From assembly GCA_026419785.1 (NCBI GenBank), contig JAODTK010004243.1, forward strand, positions 186,001 through 250,000: 64,000 bases of DNA. Direction: 5' to 3'. The number at the start of each line of letters is the position of its first letter. The stretch's first letter is position 1. Both the position numbers and the translations under genes were made by a program. Shown here in pieces: positions 1 to 12,203 of this stretch. A model generated the notes under the pieces. The model was not told where the DNA came from. It made no database searches and saw nothing but the letters and a program-made list of their open reading frames with translations. The DNA is from Sclerodactyla briareus (lineage: Eukaryota; Echinodermata; Holothuroidea; Dendrochirotida; Sclerodactylidae).

Positions 1-1750
1 CTGAGATTGGTACAGGCATTAGGGGCTTTTCAACACTTGTCACATGTGTCAAAAACGGGGGCGCGGACACTATCCTGAGAGGAGTCAGTGCACTATTAGT
101 TGGCGCCGAGCGTTTTCAAAAAAGTTAGGATTTTGACACCTACCAGATCACCGGAAATGAACCTCTACGGGCATGAGAGGGGTGTTCATACTCCACTTCG
201 GTTTGAAAAGAAAAAGCCTGGCTCGTGTAGAGAGTTGAGATTACTATAGAATTGACCCCTGACGTTCCTTCTCACTAGATCTGGGGCGTCGATACGATTC
301 AAAAAGTGGGGGGGGGGAGACTAAGTGGACTGCATAATTTTTCTATCTAAGCGAAGCGCCACTATGGTGGGAGCGTAGAGTAAAGGGAAAACTTTACTTT
401 CCTACATCACAAATCCTCGCAATGGCAATTGCCGGCTATTGCAAAACATTTGGATGTGCAACTTGTAACATAAAGTAAGAATGTTGAATAAAGTGCATTC
501 CCCCGTCCTCCTGTCCTAATTACGAAGGCTGGGCCCGTGGAGTCTTAGACCATAGTTTTGTAGAGTCACTGAACATCGGAATGGTGGGATTATATTATTC
601 ATATTATAATATAATAAATTATATATATGAGTCATTTTATTGATTTAATTTCACCCAGATTTCGTTGTTTAAATTTGCCTCAATTCATTGAAGTGATGAA
701 GAGCCACTCAGTAACAAGTTTGAGTAAACATTCCACGGCTTGCGTCACCCTGGTCGTGCATTTCTCCATTATTCGACTCGAATTGCGCTACGTACTTGAG
801 TTCTCTCAATCTCAGTTCGCACCTGATTAGCATGCCTCGGTGCGTTATAATGGGGTTTCCCCTAACCGTTTTTTTTTCGTCACTGACTGTCTGTATGACT
901 ATATTGGCGGATATTCATGGACGTGCCATCTAAGCGGAGCACATCGTCGGATGGTGAGAATAGTATTAGGATGAGGATTTTTCGGGGGGGGGGGGAATAG
1001 AAACGCGCCGATAAAGGAGTTCTGAGTTGGAAGAATAGAAACGGGGGTTTGTGACGTTGTGCTATTTTAGCTGATTTGCGGGATAGGATGCTTTCATGGA
1101 GCCAGATCATGGTTCAATCTTTTAAAACAAAGGTTGTCAACATTAGTTCCTTCGAATTGAATTCGAATTATAGCAGATAGATGGCCGATCCACCGGATAT
1201 CATAATGATCCCCATATATTTCACGGATCCGCCTGTAATGGGTGGTGATCGTCATCGGATCCACAGATTTTCATCATCTGAGATGTCCGGAGTTCGATGA
1301 TGCAACACTGATGGACCAGCGACGAGGCGGGGGGTGTTGTATATGAAGCAGTTGGGCGAGTACCATTTTCAGACGGCAATATAGGCTAGCCTGTATATAT
1401 CGGTTGATAGATGGGGCGGAGGCGATGGGCGGGCTGGTGCTGAAATAGTGGGAACATTCTCCGACATAGTTTATTTGCGGATGTGATATACCTATGTAGC
1501 GGACGTCTCTTTCCGGTCTATGTTGTCTTGTATTTCTCCCCCTCCCCTATCTTCTTCTTCCACTGCCCCCTTTTTCCTCTCCTCCTCTTGGTTTTTTCTT
1601 CTCTCTTTTCTCTCTCTCACCTCTCTCTCTATCCCTCCTACCGTTTCCTTTTCACCCCTCTTTTCTCTTTCCTCCTTCTCTTAGACAGGGAGAGGCCGCG
1701 CACCCGAACCCAATCCTGATTATGCGCGGCATACGATACGATAATTTTAT
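1..1750. other. Unrecognised left flank, no gene seen
   Basis: No convincing coding region on either strand. The stretch holds G-runs near 307-317 and 973-983, an AT-rich island at about 590-630, and a strong polypyrimidine tract listed separately. Its right edge meets the first copy of the 9.3-kb duplication. The short open frames here have no recognisable domains. Confidence 0.6.
1530..1685 (+). repeat. Polypyrimidine (CT-rich) low-complexity tract
   Basis: About 155 bases are almost entirely C and T on the plus strand, ending in TTAG followed by purine-rich sequence. A 3' splice acceptor could look like this, but no exon follows, so it is best treated as low-complexity DNA. The 78-codon open frame across it is a by-product of its composition. 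Confidence 0.8.
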
Positions 1751-3420
1751 CGGACGTCAAGTTGGAACTTTTTAACTTATTATCGTACGATAAATTTATC
1801 AAACAAACAACAGCAAAGAGCATGGACAAAACGGCTATTATTAGACGTTTGGCGTGGAACATGGGTCTTTCGATAAATAAGTGTGTGGGTTTGGGGGTGG
1901 GATGTATTCAGGAGGACGTAATCGGATGATGAATTAACTGCGACGATCTAATGTTGTCATACAGAGCATAACAAAGCGCGTACAAAAATCATCATTTCAA
2001 CTGAATACAAATGCCTTTCTCTTATAGTAATACGCAATAATAGCGCGAGCCCGTTGACGGTTAACCAGGTATAGGGGAGAGGCGTGGCCTCACCAGAGAA
2101 CATGAGGAAAACAAATGAGTTAGGAGATGGACAGGAGGGAGAAAAGGGGCAAGGATGAGCGGTGCTAGGACTCCTTTCACCCGCTCCGACCCCCACCACG
2201 AAACCTAAATTTTGAGGTTCCACTGCCAGGAAAGCCTCTGAAAATTACACTGCGAAAGTTTGTGTTACGCTTTCAGGACGGGACAATTGCGTGCGCCCCG
2301 CTTCCACTGGATGTGTGGTTGGCCGCTGTGCGGGACGGAAAGGGTGAGGGCGTCGACGGGACATATAAATTAGTAACAAGAGAAGAGCTGAGGTAGGACA
2401 GTAGCGGCGCGGACAGGTAGGTGGAGCAGTATGGCCATGCCATAAACTTCTCCAAATGTTTTGGCGAATGGATTGTAGGGAAATAGGGGGACAAGTACCC
2501 AAACCGCCTCTCTGCCTTTAAAGGAACAATGCAGGGGATAATTATACAGGGCAATTTGATTAGCTGGAAAAAAATGAATGCGCCAGCCAACTCAGAAGTT
2601 CTAGGACTTTCCATTACTGAGTTATAGTCATTTGAAGTCTGTGTATTGTGAAGCATGTGTATTGCGCAAGACGAAAACGCCATCATCATGCAATAATAAA
2701 TGGTGTCCTAACTTGACACAAACCTGCGAACATTTTTCTGTATTATCTTACGGTCCCGAAGGGCCGGGATGAGAGATTTAGTCACTTTGCCATTTCAACC
2801 TATATTTACTGGTGCTGGTTGCCAACTTCTGCTAAATGTTGAATTATTCAACAAAACATGAAAAATCCAAATACACAATAGTTCCCTGTGTGGTCCATGG
2901 GTGACGTCATGCGGTTTATTGCGCATGGGGAGTCTCCCCAATTTCTCTGCTCATTGGTCCAAGTTTGAAGGCCAAAACTCCACATAGGAACATCGTATGG
3001 AAATGGGGTTGGGAACCTATGATACAGTTTTCCATTTTATCAGTTGTCCTCCTGTTGATTCGAGCCTTGCAGTTGCCCTTTAATGCTTTGTTGGAAATAT
3101 CGGCAAACTTGTAGGAGGGCGATACAATGCTCCACGATTAGAAGAGGCTGTAAGTGTTGTTGATTCTTCGTAATGGGTCAAAAAAAAACTCTCTAACCCC
3201 CCTACAAGTCCTGAAAAATGCCAAGTTAGACCACCACCGAGGTAACAAAAGGGGCGGAAGGGGAAGGGAAAACTTTTGTCAACTCAAATCCCACCACTTT
3301 CTCTGTTTTATTGAGAACCGACACGTACGATTATAATTATTTCGTACGACATTTTTACCGAACTATGTAGTGTGAAAAACGCCATCCGACGATAAGTACC
3401 GTACGTATAGTATCGCAATG
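1722..3420. mobile_element. Possible DNA element with AT/CG-type inverted ends
   Basis: The left edge (about 1722-1800) contains ATACGATACGATA, TTATCGGACGTC and the 14-base palindrome TTATCGTACGATAA. The reverse complement of about 3322-3420 shows a similar order: a GCGATAC-type start, a TTATCGTCGGA-like block, then TCGTACGA. The second copy of the right end, at about 12683-12780, matches better (CGATACGATACGG). This suggests a 1.7-kb element with imperfect inverted ends. No transposase and no clear target duplication are visible. The duplication breakpoint at 1750 falls inside the left end. Confidence 0.35.
2750..2835 (+). repeat. Dispersed repeat related to the X-box repeat, copy 1
   Basis: The order of blocks matches 62433-62535: a GAAGGGCCG start, then GATGAGA, a TTTGCCATTTCA-like block, a TATATTTACTG-like block, and GGTTGCCAA. 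The second half of the X-box palindrome is lost here, leaving only one GTTGCC half-site. A sister copy is at 12125-12203 in the second duplication unit. Confidence 0.6.
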
Positions 3421-3770
3421 GTGTGAACAACGCTAAATGTACGTGCTTTTGATACGTTCGTGAATATCAGCCTGTTCACGGTGGCAATATGAGCGTGCTC
3501 ACAGCCTGCTCTCGGCTTAGCAGCACCGGAGTACAGACGCGCTATTCCCGCCCATTTGGGAGTATCTTAACAGCTCATTTCGAGCTGATTAACTATTCGA
3601 AAACAGAACCAAATCATTTCATGTTCTAATATTTTACCGTCGTCATGTCCTGGGGGAAATATGCAAGTTCCGTGCGGAAGCGGTTAGTTCTCGCGTGAGA
3701 CAATCCAGAGGTTTCGGATGCTTAATTTTGTGCAGTGCGAAACTGCGAATGTGTTATAGAGGGCACCAGC

Positions 3771-4494
3771 TTAAGCCACGTTTAAATGGGACGCGGGCGG
3801 GCCGGGCGTCTAAAATCGATATCGTATTTTCATGGAGCCGTTTCAATTGCACGCGGGGCGGGGGGCGGGCGGCGCGGGCGTTTTTCGAAGTCGGGCATTC
3901 GAGCGATTTTTTCCGCCAGCCCGCGTGTCTCCAGCGTGTGGGTATTTCGTAATCGATTTCCGGGATTTCCCTGCAATCTACCCGGCTTGAAGCCGATAAT
4001 GGAGAGTTAGAGAACAAGTTAGTCAAAATAATGTTCCAAAAAACATTCTAACTGTTTCAACACTGGGGTTGAGATTATTTTATACAGATTGTCTCAATTT
4101 TAACGGCAGACACCTATTTGAAACACATATTTACATGTTGAAAACCGATGATTGTGTCGAGTATTTGCCTAATTAAATCTCCAAAACCTTCAATTGTTGA
4201 AGTTGATAGTGGGCCGTTAATCGTTGACATTCAGACAAATGGTTTTCAGAAAAATGAACACCGGTTGTTTCGGTTTAAACACTAGTATGGCGTCGTTGTT
4301 TGTTAAATAATAATAATAAAAATAAAATAACCATAATCATAATTAATAATAATAAAAATAATAAACTAATAAGAAATAATAATAATTAATAATATAGTAG
4401 GCTACATCGGTTCTTATATAGCGCATATACCCACTAAAAGTGAGAAGAGGTGCGTTGACGCGAGGGGGGGAAAGCGCCCGCTGCCCGCCCCGCC
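3771..4494 (-). mobile_element. TTAA-flanked MITE-like element, inverted and truncated (copy 1, A)
   Basis: It begins TTAAGCC(A)CGTTT followed by GC-rich GGGCGGGC blocks and runs inward through a TAATAATAA microsatellite to AGAAGAGGTGCG and GCCCGC blocks. Read in reverse complement, it matches the element at 9089-10029 over nearly its full length, but it lacks the last 60 or so bases and one internal repeat block. TTAA at the edge, with a GCCGCGTTTCCA-type terminus, fits TTAA-targeting superfamilies (Kolobok or piggyBac). No transposase is present, so it would be non-autonomous. Confidence 0.65.
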
Positions 4495-5479
4495 TCAAAT
4501 TTTCTCAAGTTCTGGGAATTGTTTTCACCACATACCAGATAGCAGGGAAAGTGACATTCCTCGCTAATCATGGGTTATCTCGTTTCTCGGGGTCTACGGG
4601 AACTACACCAAGATCTGGGTTAAGCTCTATGATTTCCCAGCTTGTGGGTAGCATACTTCCCGCAAATAGCTAGGAAAAGTTACGCCGGTATATAGGATAC
4701 CGAAGATTTCCTCACTACTGGTGGTCGCAAAAGTTGAACAATGTGAAGTGGGTTGAAGTCTGATCTTTTTCACCAAAATCAGGGGAACACTACATGCGCT
4801 AATGGAGTAACTGAGGTGGAGCTGCATATTTTTTTTTCCAGGTTGATGAATGTGAACGAGGAGAAACATATGTACAATATATTGAATTAATTTATGATAC
4901 TATATATTTAGGAAAATGAGGTATCAGTGGCAGTCTGGCGTGCCAGTACTCTTATGATGAGGTTATCGAGATCGTGCCAAAGAAAGTGATGGGGTGATCT
5001 TGGTTTTCAAACCAATGTGTCTCGTTTATTTTGGAGCAAGTAGTCGTACACTTCATTGATATGGTGGGAACACAATTATTCTACGAGCTTTACGGATGCT
5101 ACTGTCAAGACGTCTTGTCAGTCCATGCACATTAATTTCCACCCCGACTGCTAAGGGACAGTAGCGCCATACCCCACAAATAGTAGCCCTACAAAATTAT
5201 GTCCACGATAGGAGTACGAACATGATATTCAGCTCCTTTATTAAGGCAGCCACCCTGATGAGACCCAAGCTAGTGAATCGTTCAAGTGAAAATCAAGGTG
5301 ACTTCATAAGAAGACACTCATTCAACTTCCACACCCTTGAACAAGACAGGCGGGTGTGGGACAGTATCTTACTACGAAGGGAAATCACATACGCACTCCT
5401 CCGTTCTGACATCTCATCACACCTTGTGCGCACTCAAATTGTCTGACCACCGCCTCAGAAATGTGCGTTTTGTTCCATC
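4495..5479. other. Intergenic part of duplicated unit, no gene seen
   Basis: Between the truncated MITE-like element and the 170-bp tandem block. The sequence recurs at about 13819-14789 with scattered one-base indels. No domain or RNA gene is recognisable in either copy, and the open frames present in one copy are broken or shifted in the other. Confidence 0.6.
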
Positions 5480-5960
5480 TCGCACAGTGTGGGTGAGGGT
5501 GTCAAAACATCAGGAAATGAACCGGCTTCCTCACATTTATGGGTTCAACATTTTTTACCAATCTTCTATCCCGATTGCACCCCACGCTATTCGAACGAAA
5601 TGGACAAAAACGGACATTTTGCGGGGCGGCGGCCAACATGTGGGTGGGCACAAGGTGGGGGTGAGTTGCCAACATGTTGGAAGTTTGTTTAAAGTCTTTT
5701 CATTTCTGGGGTGAAACAAAGTGTGACCCTCTCCTTATACCCCAGACACACATTAATTCAAGACGGAAAATGGTCAAATCGCGAATTTTTGGTGGGATAA
5801 GGGTCAACATTTGGGTGGGAAAAAAACAAGTGGTAAGTGAGGTGTCAAATATGTTTGGGAATAAACCTGTTCTTTTTATTTCTTGGTTTCAAAATTCTGA
5901 CCCCTTCCACACCCGAATCGAACACCGCACAGTGTTTCTATTTCCCCTACATGTAGACCC
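5480..5960 (+). repeat. Three-copy tandem repeat of about 170 bp (unit copy 1)
   Basis: Landmarks of the form GTGGGTGAGGTGTCAA-ACAT recur at about 5488, 5655 and 5832. Each is followed by a TTTCTGGGTT-like block, a CCC-TATACCCC block and an ACATT(T)GGGTGGG block. Spacing is 167-177 bases. The open frames across it are broken between the duplicated copies, so it is unlikely to be coding. Confidence 0.75.
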
Positions 5961-6389
5961 TGCTGACCATGTGCTATCCAACTGGCATTTTTAATACTGC
6001 ACATAACCAAAAGCTAGCTAGAGATGTCACAGTTCTAGCAAATTAGTGCGGTGTACTATGATTCCGAATTACGGGGACACGTTGGGACAAGTAGGCCATT
6101 TATGGATGGACAGATGGACAATTTAACTTACGATACGAAGGGGCCAGTATTAAAATTGGCAGATAGAATGAATGGAATGAGAATGCATAGTAGAAATAAT
6201 TTTGTATCATCTTACTCATCGGCTATGTATCACATTTTATAGATTGTATTTTTATCTTAAATACAAATTGCAGACATGCGATACATATTTTCAATGCAGG
6301 ATTAAATACCAGCTCAAAACACCGGCAAGTTCTTTCCGGTCATCTGAAGGTCCTTAAAATAGAAATTTGACGCTGACGTGCAACAATGG

Positions 6390-6452
6390 TGGCGCCTCCG
6401 ATTAGATAGTATTCGTGCCAGCCCCCCCCCCCCCCCCCCCCCAAAAAAAACC
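6390..6452 (+). repeat. GGTGGCGCTCCG-core repeat with poly(C)/poly(A) tract
   Basis: The block GTGGCGCCTCCGATTAGATAG is followed by a run of about 20 C and then A. The same core terminates the dispersed repeat family at 43915-43985 and elsewhere. The counterpart in the second duplication unit is at 15695-15770, where the A run is much longer. Confidence 0.7.
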
Positions 6453-6923
6453 CACAACAAAACGAAATCTGACAAATCTACGCCACTTGTAATAATTGGT
6501 GATACAATCGGTGCCACATCCCCAATTGGTGCTCCATGCGTACGCACCACTGATGTTAGTATTCAGGTCACGTGGTACGCACGCAGTGGACAAATCGGTA
6601 TGGATGCGCATTTTATTACGATTCTTTCGGCTGATGATGGGCTAACCCGCATTTTCATCAATCGCCAAAAACCGCGATTGTGGGTTCAGAAATCGAGCTA
6701 CAGTTCCACTCACATTAATAGATAGCCCACAATGATGATAAAATCGAGAAGTAATGTCGGTGGAGTGGCTTTTCAAATCGTCACTCGACCCGAAATACAT
6801 CATCTCAATTGGATAGTGTCCTCATAAATCCGCACTTCAACACACATGGACCAATTGTCTATGATTATCTGCACTGGTAAATGGAGTGCTGTGAAGATAT
6901 CATGACCAACATGGACGTACCCT

Positions 6924-6990
6924 GACGTGCGGAATCGAACCTCGCAAACCGATATTCAGCACAAAATCAACCGAGCTGCTCAGCCCCTAT
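6924..6990 (-). repeat. tRNA-like SINE head (copy 1)
   Basis: On the minus strand this reads as a tRNA-like stretch with a perfect internal B box GGTTCGATTCC (plus coordinates 6931-6941). An A-box-like CAGCTCGGTTGA lies upstream at the proper spacing. No intact acceptor stem is apparent, so this is better read as the Pol III head of a tRNA-derived SINE or a tRNA pseudogene than as a functional tRNA. The SINE body would lie to lower coordinates. The second unit carries a decayed counterpart at 16217-16282. Confidence 0.55.
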
Positions 6991-9088
6991 ATACGTAATC
7001 TGAGTCGTTGAGATATTATTCAATGATCAGGCCTCAAACACGTAAGCGGTGTCTATTACTTAAAAATTGAAATACAGAACGTGGGCCTCAATGATAAATA
7101 CTATACTCTGTACTATACTAGCCCACAAATGCTCTCTTTCTACTTCTCCATTCCACCCTACTCGCCCCACCACACTTGTGTGAGCATATGGGTAGGTTCT
7201 TTTTAGTCGCAAGAACAACAATATTCAATGTGTTGTCGAACAAACATGAGGGGGTGTGATGGTAGTGAGTGGACTTGGCCATATTTCAATAGGACCTTGT
7301 CGACAAATATATCGGCGCTTGCTTATGGGAAGGAATGTGTTATTTTTATCAGTACAATCAGTTTGCTCGAGTTAACCCACGGACATTAGTGTGTGAACAT
7401 GTCACTCGATGTGTTTTCAGTGGATTGCGCATAACTTTCAAGGGAGTTGCTCGAACGCCTCCCTTGATCTAATATGCGCGATACTATACGTACACTGTGG
7501 GTCAATCCGCCCAGGAATTGCTATTTAACCAATGAAAACACGCCAGATTTCGATCATGTGACCTGCCATCGGCAGTCGGCACTCGTGAACAGGAAAAATT
7601 GCAGCCATCAGTGTTGCGTCCCTACGCAGCCTAAAAAAACGACGACAAAATCAATTCACCTCGCAGTTGTTGCCACCATTCATTCAAAGCGCTAGTGAAT
7701 CGAAGAATTGTGGTCGGGAAAACCAGAATGTATTGTCGGGATTGTCCGAATACAGTAATACGAGGATAACACCAATTAAAGCCATGCACTCTGCCTCACG
7801 CACGGTTAGCCTGCGTATTTCATTAGCAAACTTGTGTTGACTTGGTCCAAGGAGCGTTTTTAATTGTTCAGTTTGAGGGTCTATTGACTATCAAAAACAA
7901 CACACTATGGCTCCCTATAGAATTAATAATATAAGTCCAAGCTCAATTTCGCAACCCCCCCCCCCTCTCACTCTCTCTCTGAAAATCCCAATTATTGAAG
8001 TCAGGGGGGCAGTGCAAAAACTTTTTTAAGGGGGAAATCAGCAATCAGCAGGGTGAACATTAAGCTGAACGCACCACAGATTGGCGCGCAACATACATCC
8101 CCATTCCTCAGATACTAGCCAGGAAAGGAAGAAGAAAGGAAATATCCCCCTATTTCCGTTGCATTATGGTCGTTATGGAGAGAAAAACCCACCCTAAAAA
8201 TTTCACAAGACATAAACTTTTTTATTCGGGAAATATTATCGAAATATTCAATTGAAGGTTCTGGTTACACATCACTTATTTTACATCTCAATATTAGTTC
8301 ATAGGCTACTGGCTACAATTCTTTTACACCTCTTTAGTATATGCAATGCATCACAGAGGAATTCAGAGGTCCCAGTGATGGCTTTCAGTTGGGCAGAAAA
8401 AAGTGTGCCAGAACTTCATGGTCTCGATCTAAATTGTTCAGTGCCAAATGAGGAGCTTCAGTGGGCATTTTCATTCAAAATATAATCCTATAAACTCGAT
8501 TCAAAAGGAAAAGGAATTTCACTTAGCCCAATAGTAGGTTGATCAGAGTATATCCTCTGAAAAGCAGAGCGGCATTCTTGGTTGCCGAGAAGCTTTAGCG
8601 AATCTTCTTCAGATGCACGGTGCTCCAAATTAAATGAATATCATCTTAGCCACTGCATGATCAGGCGGCTTTATACTTATCCAATCGAAGCGGCATCATA
8701 GTTGCCGGGCAAACGTAGGCGAAATTTTCGAAATTAAGTCTTCTCAAATGCCCAAGTGGTGATTCTGCAGTGGTTCTTAGATAGATAATAGATAGGGGCA
8801 CAACATGAATGGATTAACACAGGGGTAAGTATTTTATACGGATCCTCTGAGTTCAATGGCAACCAGATGTGAGCGATTTTTAGAACAGGAGTGATGTGGT
8901 AATGGTACCCCGTATCACTTAGCATTCCGGCAGCAAAATTTCGATTTTTGGACATTCTGAATGTGGCTTTTGGAAAACGCAAAACGACTGTTACATTCAT
9001 CAGAATGAGAAAGACAGAAATAACCATAAATGAGGTTGTTCCAGGAATTATGGGAACAGTCGAAAGATATGAAATGAACATACCCACC
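6991..9088. other. Intergenic part of duplicated unit, no gene seen
   Basis: This stretch recurs at about 16283-18350. It contains a C-run and CT microsatellite at about 7955-7980 (counterpart 17220-17250). I recognise no protein domain, RNA gene or complete mobile element in it. Open frames such as 7474-7695 and 8252-8485 are not preserved in the sister copy. Confidence 0.6.
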
Positions 9089-10029
9089 GTAAGCCGCGTT
9101 TCCAGTACGCGGGCGGGCGGGCAAGGCGGGCGGTTCGGCAGACTCGTCCATGCACGCGGGGGCGGCGGGCGTTTTCTCGAGTACCGCACCTCTTCTCACT
9201 TTTAGTGTGTATGAGCAGCTATATAAGAACCGATGTAGCCTACGAGTATTATTTTATTGTTAGTTAGTATTGTATTATTATTAGATTATGATGATATTAT
9301 TATTAAGTATGATTTATCAAACCACCGGACGCATATAGTGTTTGAACCTAAACACATAGAAGAACGATTTGTAGCCTATAGCAGACTATATTCTTATATG
9401 AGTGTTTAGTATTATTGTTGTTTTATTATTATTTGTATTATTATTATTATTATTAGTAAGATTAATAGTATTATGTAGCAAACACCCGGGGACGCATACT
9501 AGTGTGTTTAAACCCTAAACAACCGGTTTTTTTGAAAACCATTGTTCTGAATGGCAACGATGGAGGCCCACGATTTAAAAAATTCAAAATGGACAGGTTT
9601 TGGAGATTAAATTAGCCAATACTGACATATCATCGGTTGTTAAAACATGTAAATAGTGTTCAAATAGGGTGTCTGACCGTTTTGAATATGACACAAGCTG
9701 TATAAGATCTCATCCCTCGTGTTGAAAACGGGTATGAACGTTGTGTGGAAACTTATTTGAACCTAAAATTGTCCTCTTACTCTCCATTATCCGGCTTCAA
9801 GGCGGTAAGATTGCAGGAAAATCCCGGAGAATTGATTTACGGAATACACGCGGACACGCGGGCGGCGGAAAAAAAGGAAAAATCGCTACTTGACCGATTC
9901 GAGAAAACGCCCACCCGCCCCGCCCGCCCGCGTGCACGGAGGGGAAGGAAAACGGCTCCAGTTGAAATAACGATTGAACGATTGGAGGACGCCCCGCCCG
10001 CCCGCCCGCGTGCTGGAAACGCGGGCTTA
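9089..10029 (+). mobile_element. TTAA-flanked MITE-like element, full length (copy 1, B)
   Basis: Starts (T)TAAGCCGCGTTTCCAG and ends in the inverted complement CTGGAAACGCGGGCTTA, giving terminal inverted repeats of at least 30 bases that lead into tandem GGGCGGGC blocks. The inner part holds two AT-rich TATT blocks, each preceded by a CGGACGCATA-type motif. Length is about 940 bp and no transposase is present. The TTA/TTAA at both edges and the GC-rich ends fit a non-autonomous TTAA-targeting element. The sister copy at 18351-19256 has the cleaner TTAA start. Confidence 0.75.
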
Positions 10030-10114
10030 TCTTGGTATTTTCTTCAAAGCATACAGCATCATTTTGTAAACGCGCAATGGAATAGCCTCGTGTTTATTAG
10101 TGAAGCAGACCGAC

Positions 10115-10265
10115 ATTGCTAATTCTCTCTCATTAGGATTTCTTTCACTACAATAACTATACTACCCCGGCCGTTGCTATATTTTTGGAGTGGTAGTACG
10201 TATTGCGGCAATCCTCATGCATTTTGTCTCAGGACGGCGCATTAATGGTTAATAAAGACACCTCC
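10115..10265 (+). repeat. Dispersed repeat block (TTTGGAGTGGTAGTACG), copy 1
   Basis: A block with GCTAATTCTC, CCGTTGCTAT, TTTGGAGTGGT, TTGCGGCAATCCTCA and CAGGACGGCGCA. It recurs at 19340-19485 through the duplication. A more diverged copy at 24945-25105 lies outside the duplicated unit, which shows that the block is itself a dispersed repeat. Confidence 0.7.
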
Positions 10266-11138
10266 ATGTTAGGAAAACGTTGCGGAAACCAGGGCTCGAT
10301 TTCGATTGTACGGTAGTCGATCGTCCGAGCACGACGGAAAATCTTGAACGGGACAACGTTTTTGACATGATGGTGGTCCGCTGGACTACCACTTCTTAAT
10401 GTTCGCAACCAGTCCCGATCGCTGTACTTCGGGCACATGTATGCATCTCAGATCATTGGGTGTCGGACCATTCGTAAAACTGTAGGACATGAGAGAAAGT
10501 TACTATTTTTGCAGCCCAAACATCGATAAACGGTCGATGACATGATTCGTCGTAGAACTAGTGATGTACACACTCTATGTGAACCATGGGAATGGGACCA
10601 AATTTCACTGTAATAAAATAACGTTAAAATCTGCTGCAATCTGAAAACATTTAAAAAATCATTCAAATCATGTGTGAAACAGGCATGTAGAGGAGTTAAT
10701 TACAAACAATTTTCACAGAAGATTGAATCATTTATTGAAAGGTGTCTTCAGATACTCACTTTTCTGATCTAGGCTATATGTGGGCCCTGTACAATTCTAG
10801 CAAGTTCAGTAGTTAAGGTACTGCTGGCTATTTTGTGGGAATAGTGAAACCCCGTGAAAATATCGCATTTTTGTTTCTCATTTATCCACACAAAATACAA
10901 TTTTTGCCTGGGAAAAACGTCAATATGGAGTATGCCAGACAGCAACAATGTTGCGTTGGAAGATTGCCATTTCGGCGACAGTCATGTAGCTATGGGATGA
11001 GAAAGAATGTATGGCAGGGGATTATCCCCAGGTATCCACTGCCCAAATACAGGGTAAATGGTGTTAGCAATAGTTTGCAATGCATCGATTGGGAGAGAGG
11101 GGGGTCAGGGGAGACGAACTTGGACCAAGAGGGAGGCT
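10266..11138. other. Right end of duplicated unit, no gene seen
   Basis: Recurs at about 19486-20351. No coding or RNA feature is recognisable. The last bases form the junction with copy 2. Confidence 0.6.
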
Positions 11139-12124
11139 GTTTATCGGACGTCAAGTTGGAACTTTTTTAACTATTATCGTACGATAAATTATCAAACAAA
11201 CACAGGCAAAGAGCATGGACAACGGGGGGGCTATTATGAGACGTTTGGCGTGAAAATGGTCATTTTCATAAAAAGTGTGTGTGTTTGGGTGGGGATGTAT
11301 TCAGGGAGTCAATTTAGACTGCTGATTTAAACTGCGCGATCCTAATGTTGTCATACAGAGATACAAAGCGCGTACAAAATCATCATTTCAACTTGAATTA
11401 CGAAAGGCCTTTCTTTTATAGTCATACGCAAGAATAGCGCGACCCAGTGACGGTATACAGGTATAGGGGAGAGTGCGTGGCCTCCACCAGATAACTGAGG
11501 GAAAACAAATGGTTAGGAGATGGACAGGAGGAGAAAAGGGGCAGGAAAGGCGGTGCTAGGACTCCTTTCACCCCGTCCGACCCCCACACGAAACCTATAA
11601 TTTTGATGTTTCCACGGCAGGAAATCCGCTGAAATTACACTGCGGGACAGTTGTGTTACCGCTTTCAGGCGGACAATTGCGGGCGCCCCAGTTCCACTGG
11701 AGGTGTGGTGGCACGCTGCGGACGGAAGGGTAGGGCGTTCGACGGAATAGAATATAAATAGTAACAAGAGAGATCTTGTAGGTAGGACAGTAGCAGGGCT
11801 GACAGGTAGGTGGAGCAGTATGGCCATGCTAAGTCTCAATGTTTTTGGCGAAACATGGGATTGTAGGAAATAGGGGACAAGTACCAACCGACTTCTGTTT
11901 AAAGGACAACTGCAGGAGAATTTAGACAGAGGCTAATTTGAAAGCTGGATAAAAACTGAATGCGCCAGTCCAAACAGAAGGTCATAGGACTTTCCGTTTA
12001 GAGTTATAGTCATTTGAAGTCGGTGTATTGTGAAGCATGTGTATGCGCAAGATCGACAAACGCATCCCATCATGCAATAATAATTGGTGTCATACTTGCA
12101 CAACCCTGCAAAATTTTATGTTAT

Positions 12125-12203
12125 CTAATCGGGCCGAAGGCCGGATGAGATATTGTACACTTTGCCATTTCACTATATGTACTGTTGCTGGTTGCCAACT
12201 TCT
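12125..12203 (+). repeat. Dispersed repeat related to the X-box repeat, copy 2
   Basis: Counterpart of 2750-2835 in the second duplication unit: GGGCCGAAGGCCGGATGAGATATTG, then TTTGCCATTTCA and ACTGTTGCTGGTTGCC in shortened form. It keeps a single GTTGCC half-site. Confidence 0.6.

Larger units (their letters stand above)
1751..11138 (+). repeat. 9.3-kb tandem segmental duplication, copy 1
   Basis: The whole segment recurs head-to-tail in the same order at 11139-20351. Matching landmarks include the TATCGGACGTCAAG start (about 1750 and 11143), the GC-rich element ends (3771 and 13134), the tRNA-like block (6924 and 16217), the second GC-rich element (9089 and 18351), and the final gaccaagaggga(g/c)gctgt (ending at 11138 and about 20351). 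The junction shares a few bases (TTTAT) with the left edge. The copies differ mostly by single-base indels. No intact gene lies inside. Confidence 0.93.

Noticed and set aside
3754-4026. Open frames over the GC-rich MITE ends (also 8948-9205, 9745-10122, 13088-13402, 18227-18499)
   Set aside because: They arise from GC-rich tandem blocks in terminal inverted repeats, are not conserved between copies and have no domain.
3771-10029. One large 6.3-kb foldback transposon bounded by the GC-rich inverted arms
   Set aside because: The right arm is itself a complete element with its own TTAA-type ends, and the left arm is a truncated copy of it. Two separate insertions explain the layout more simply, though a composite structure is not excluded.
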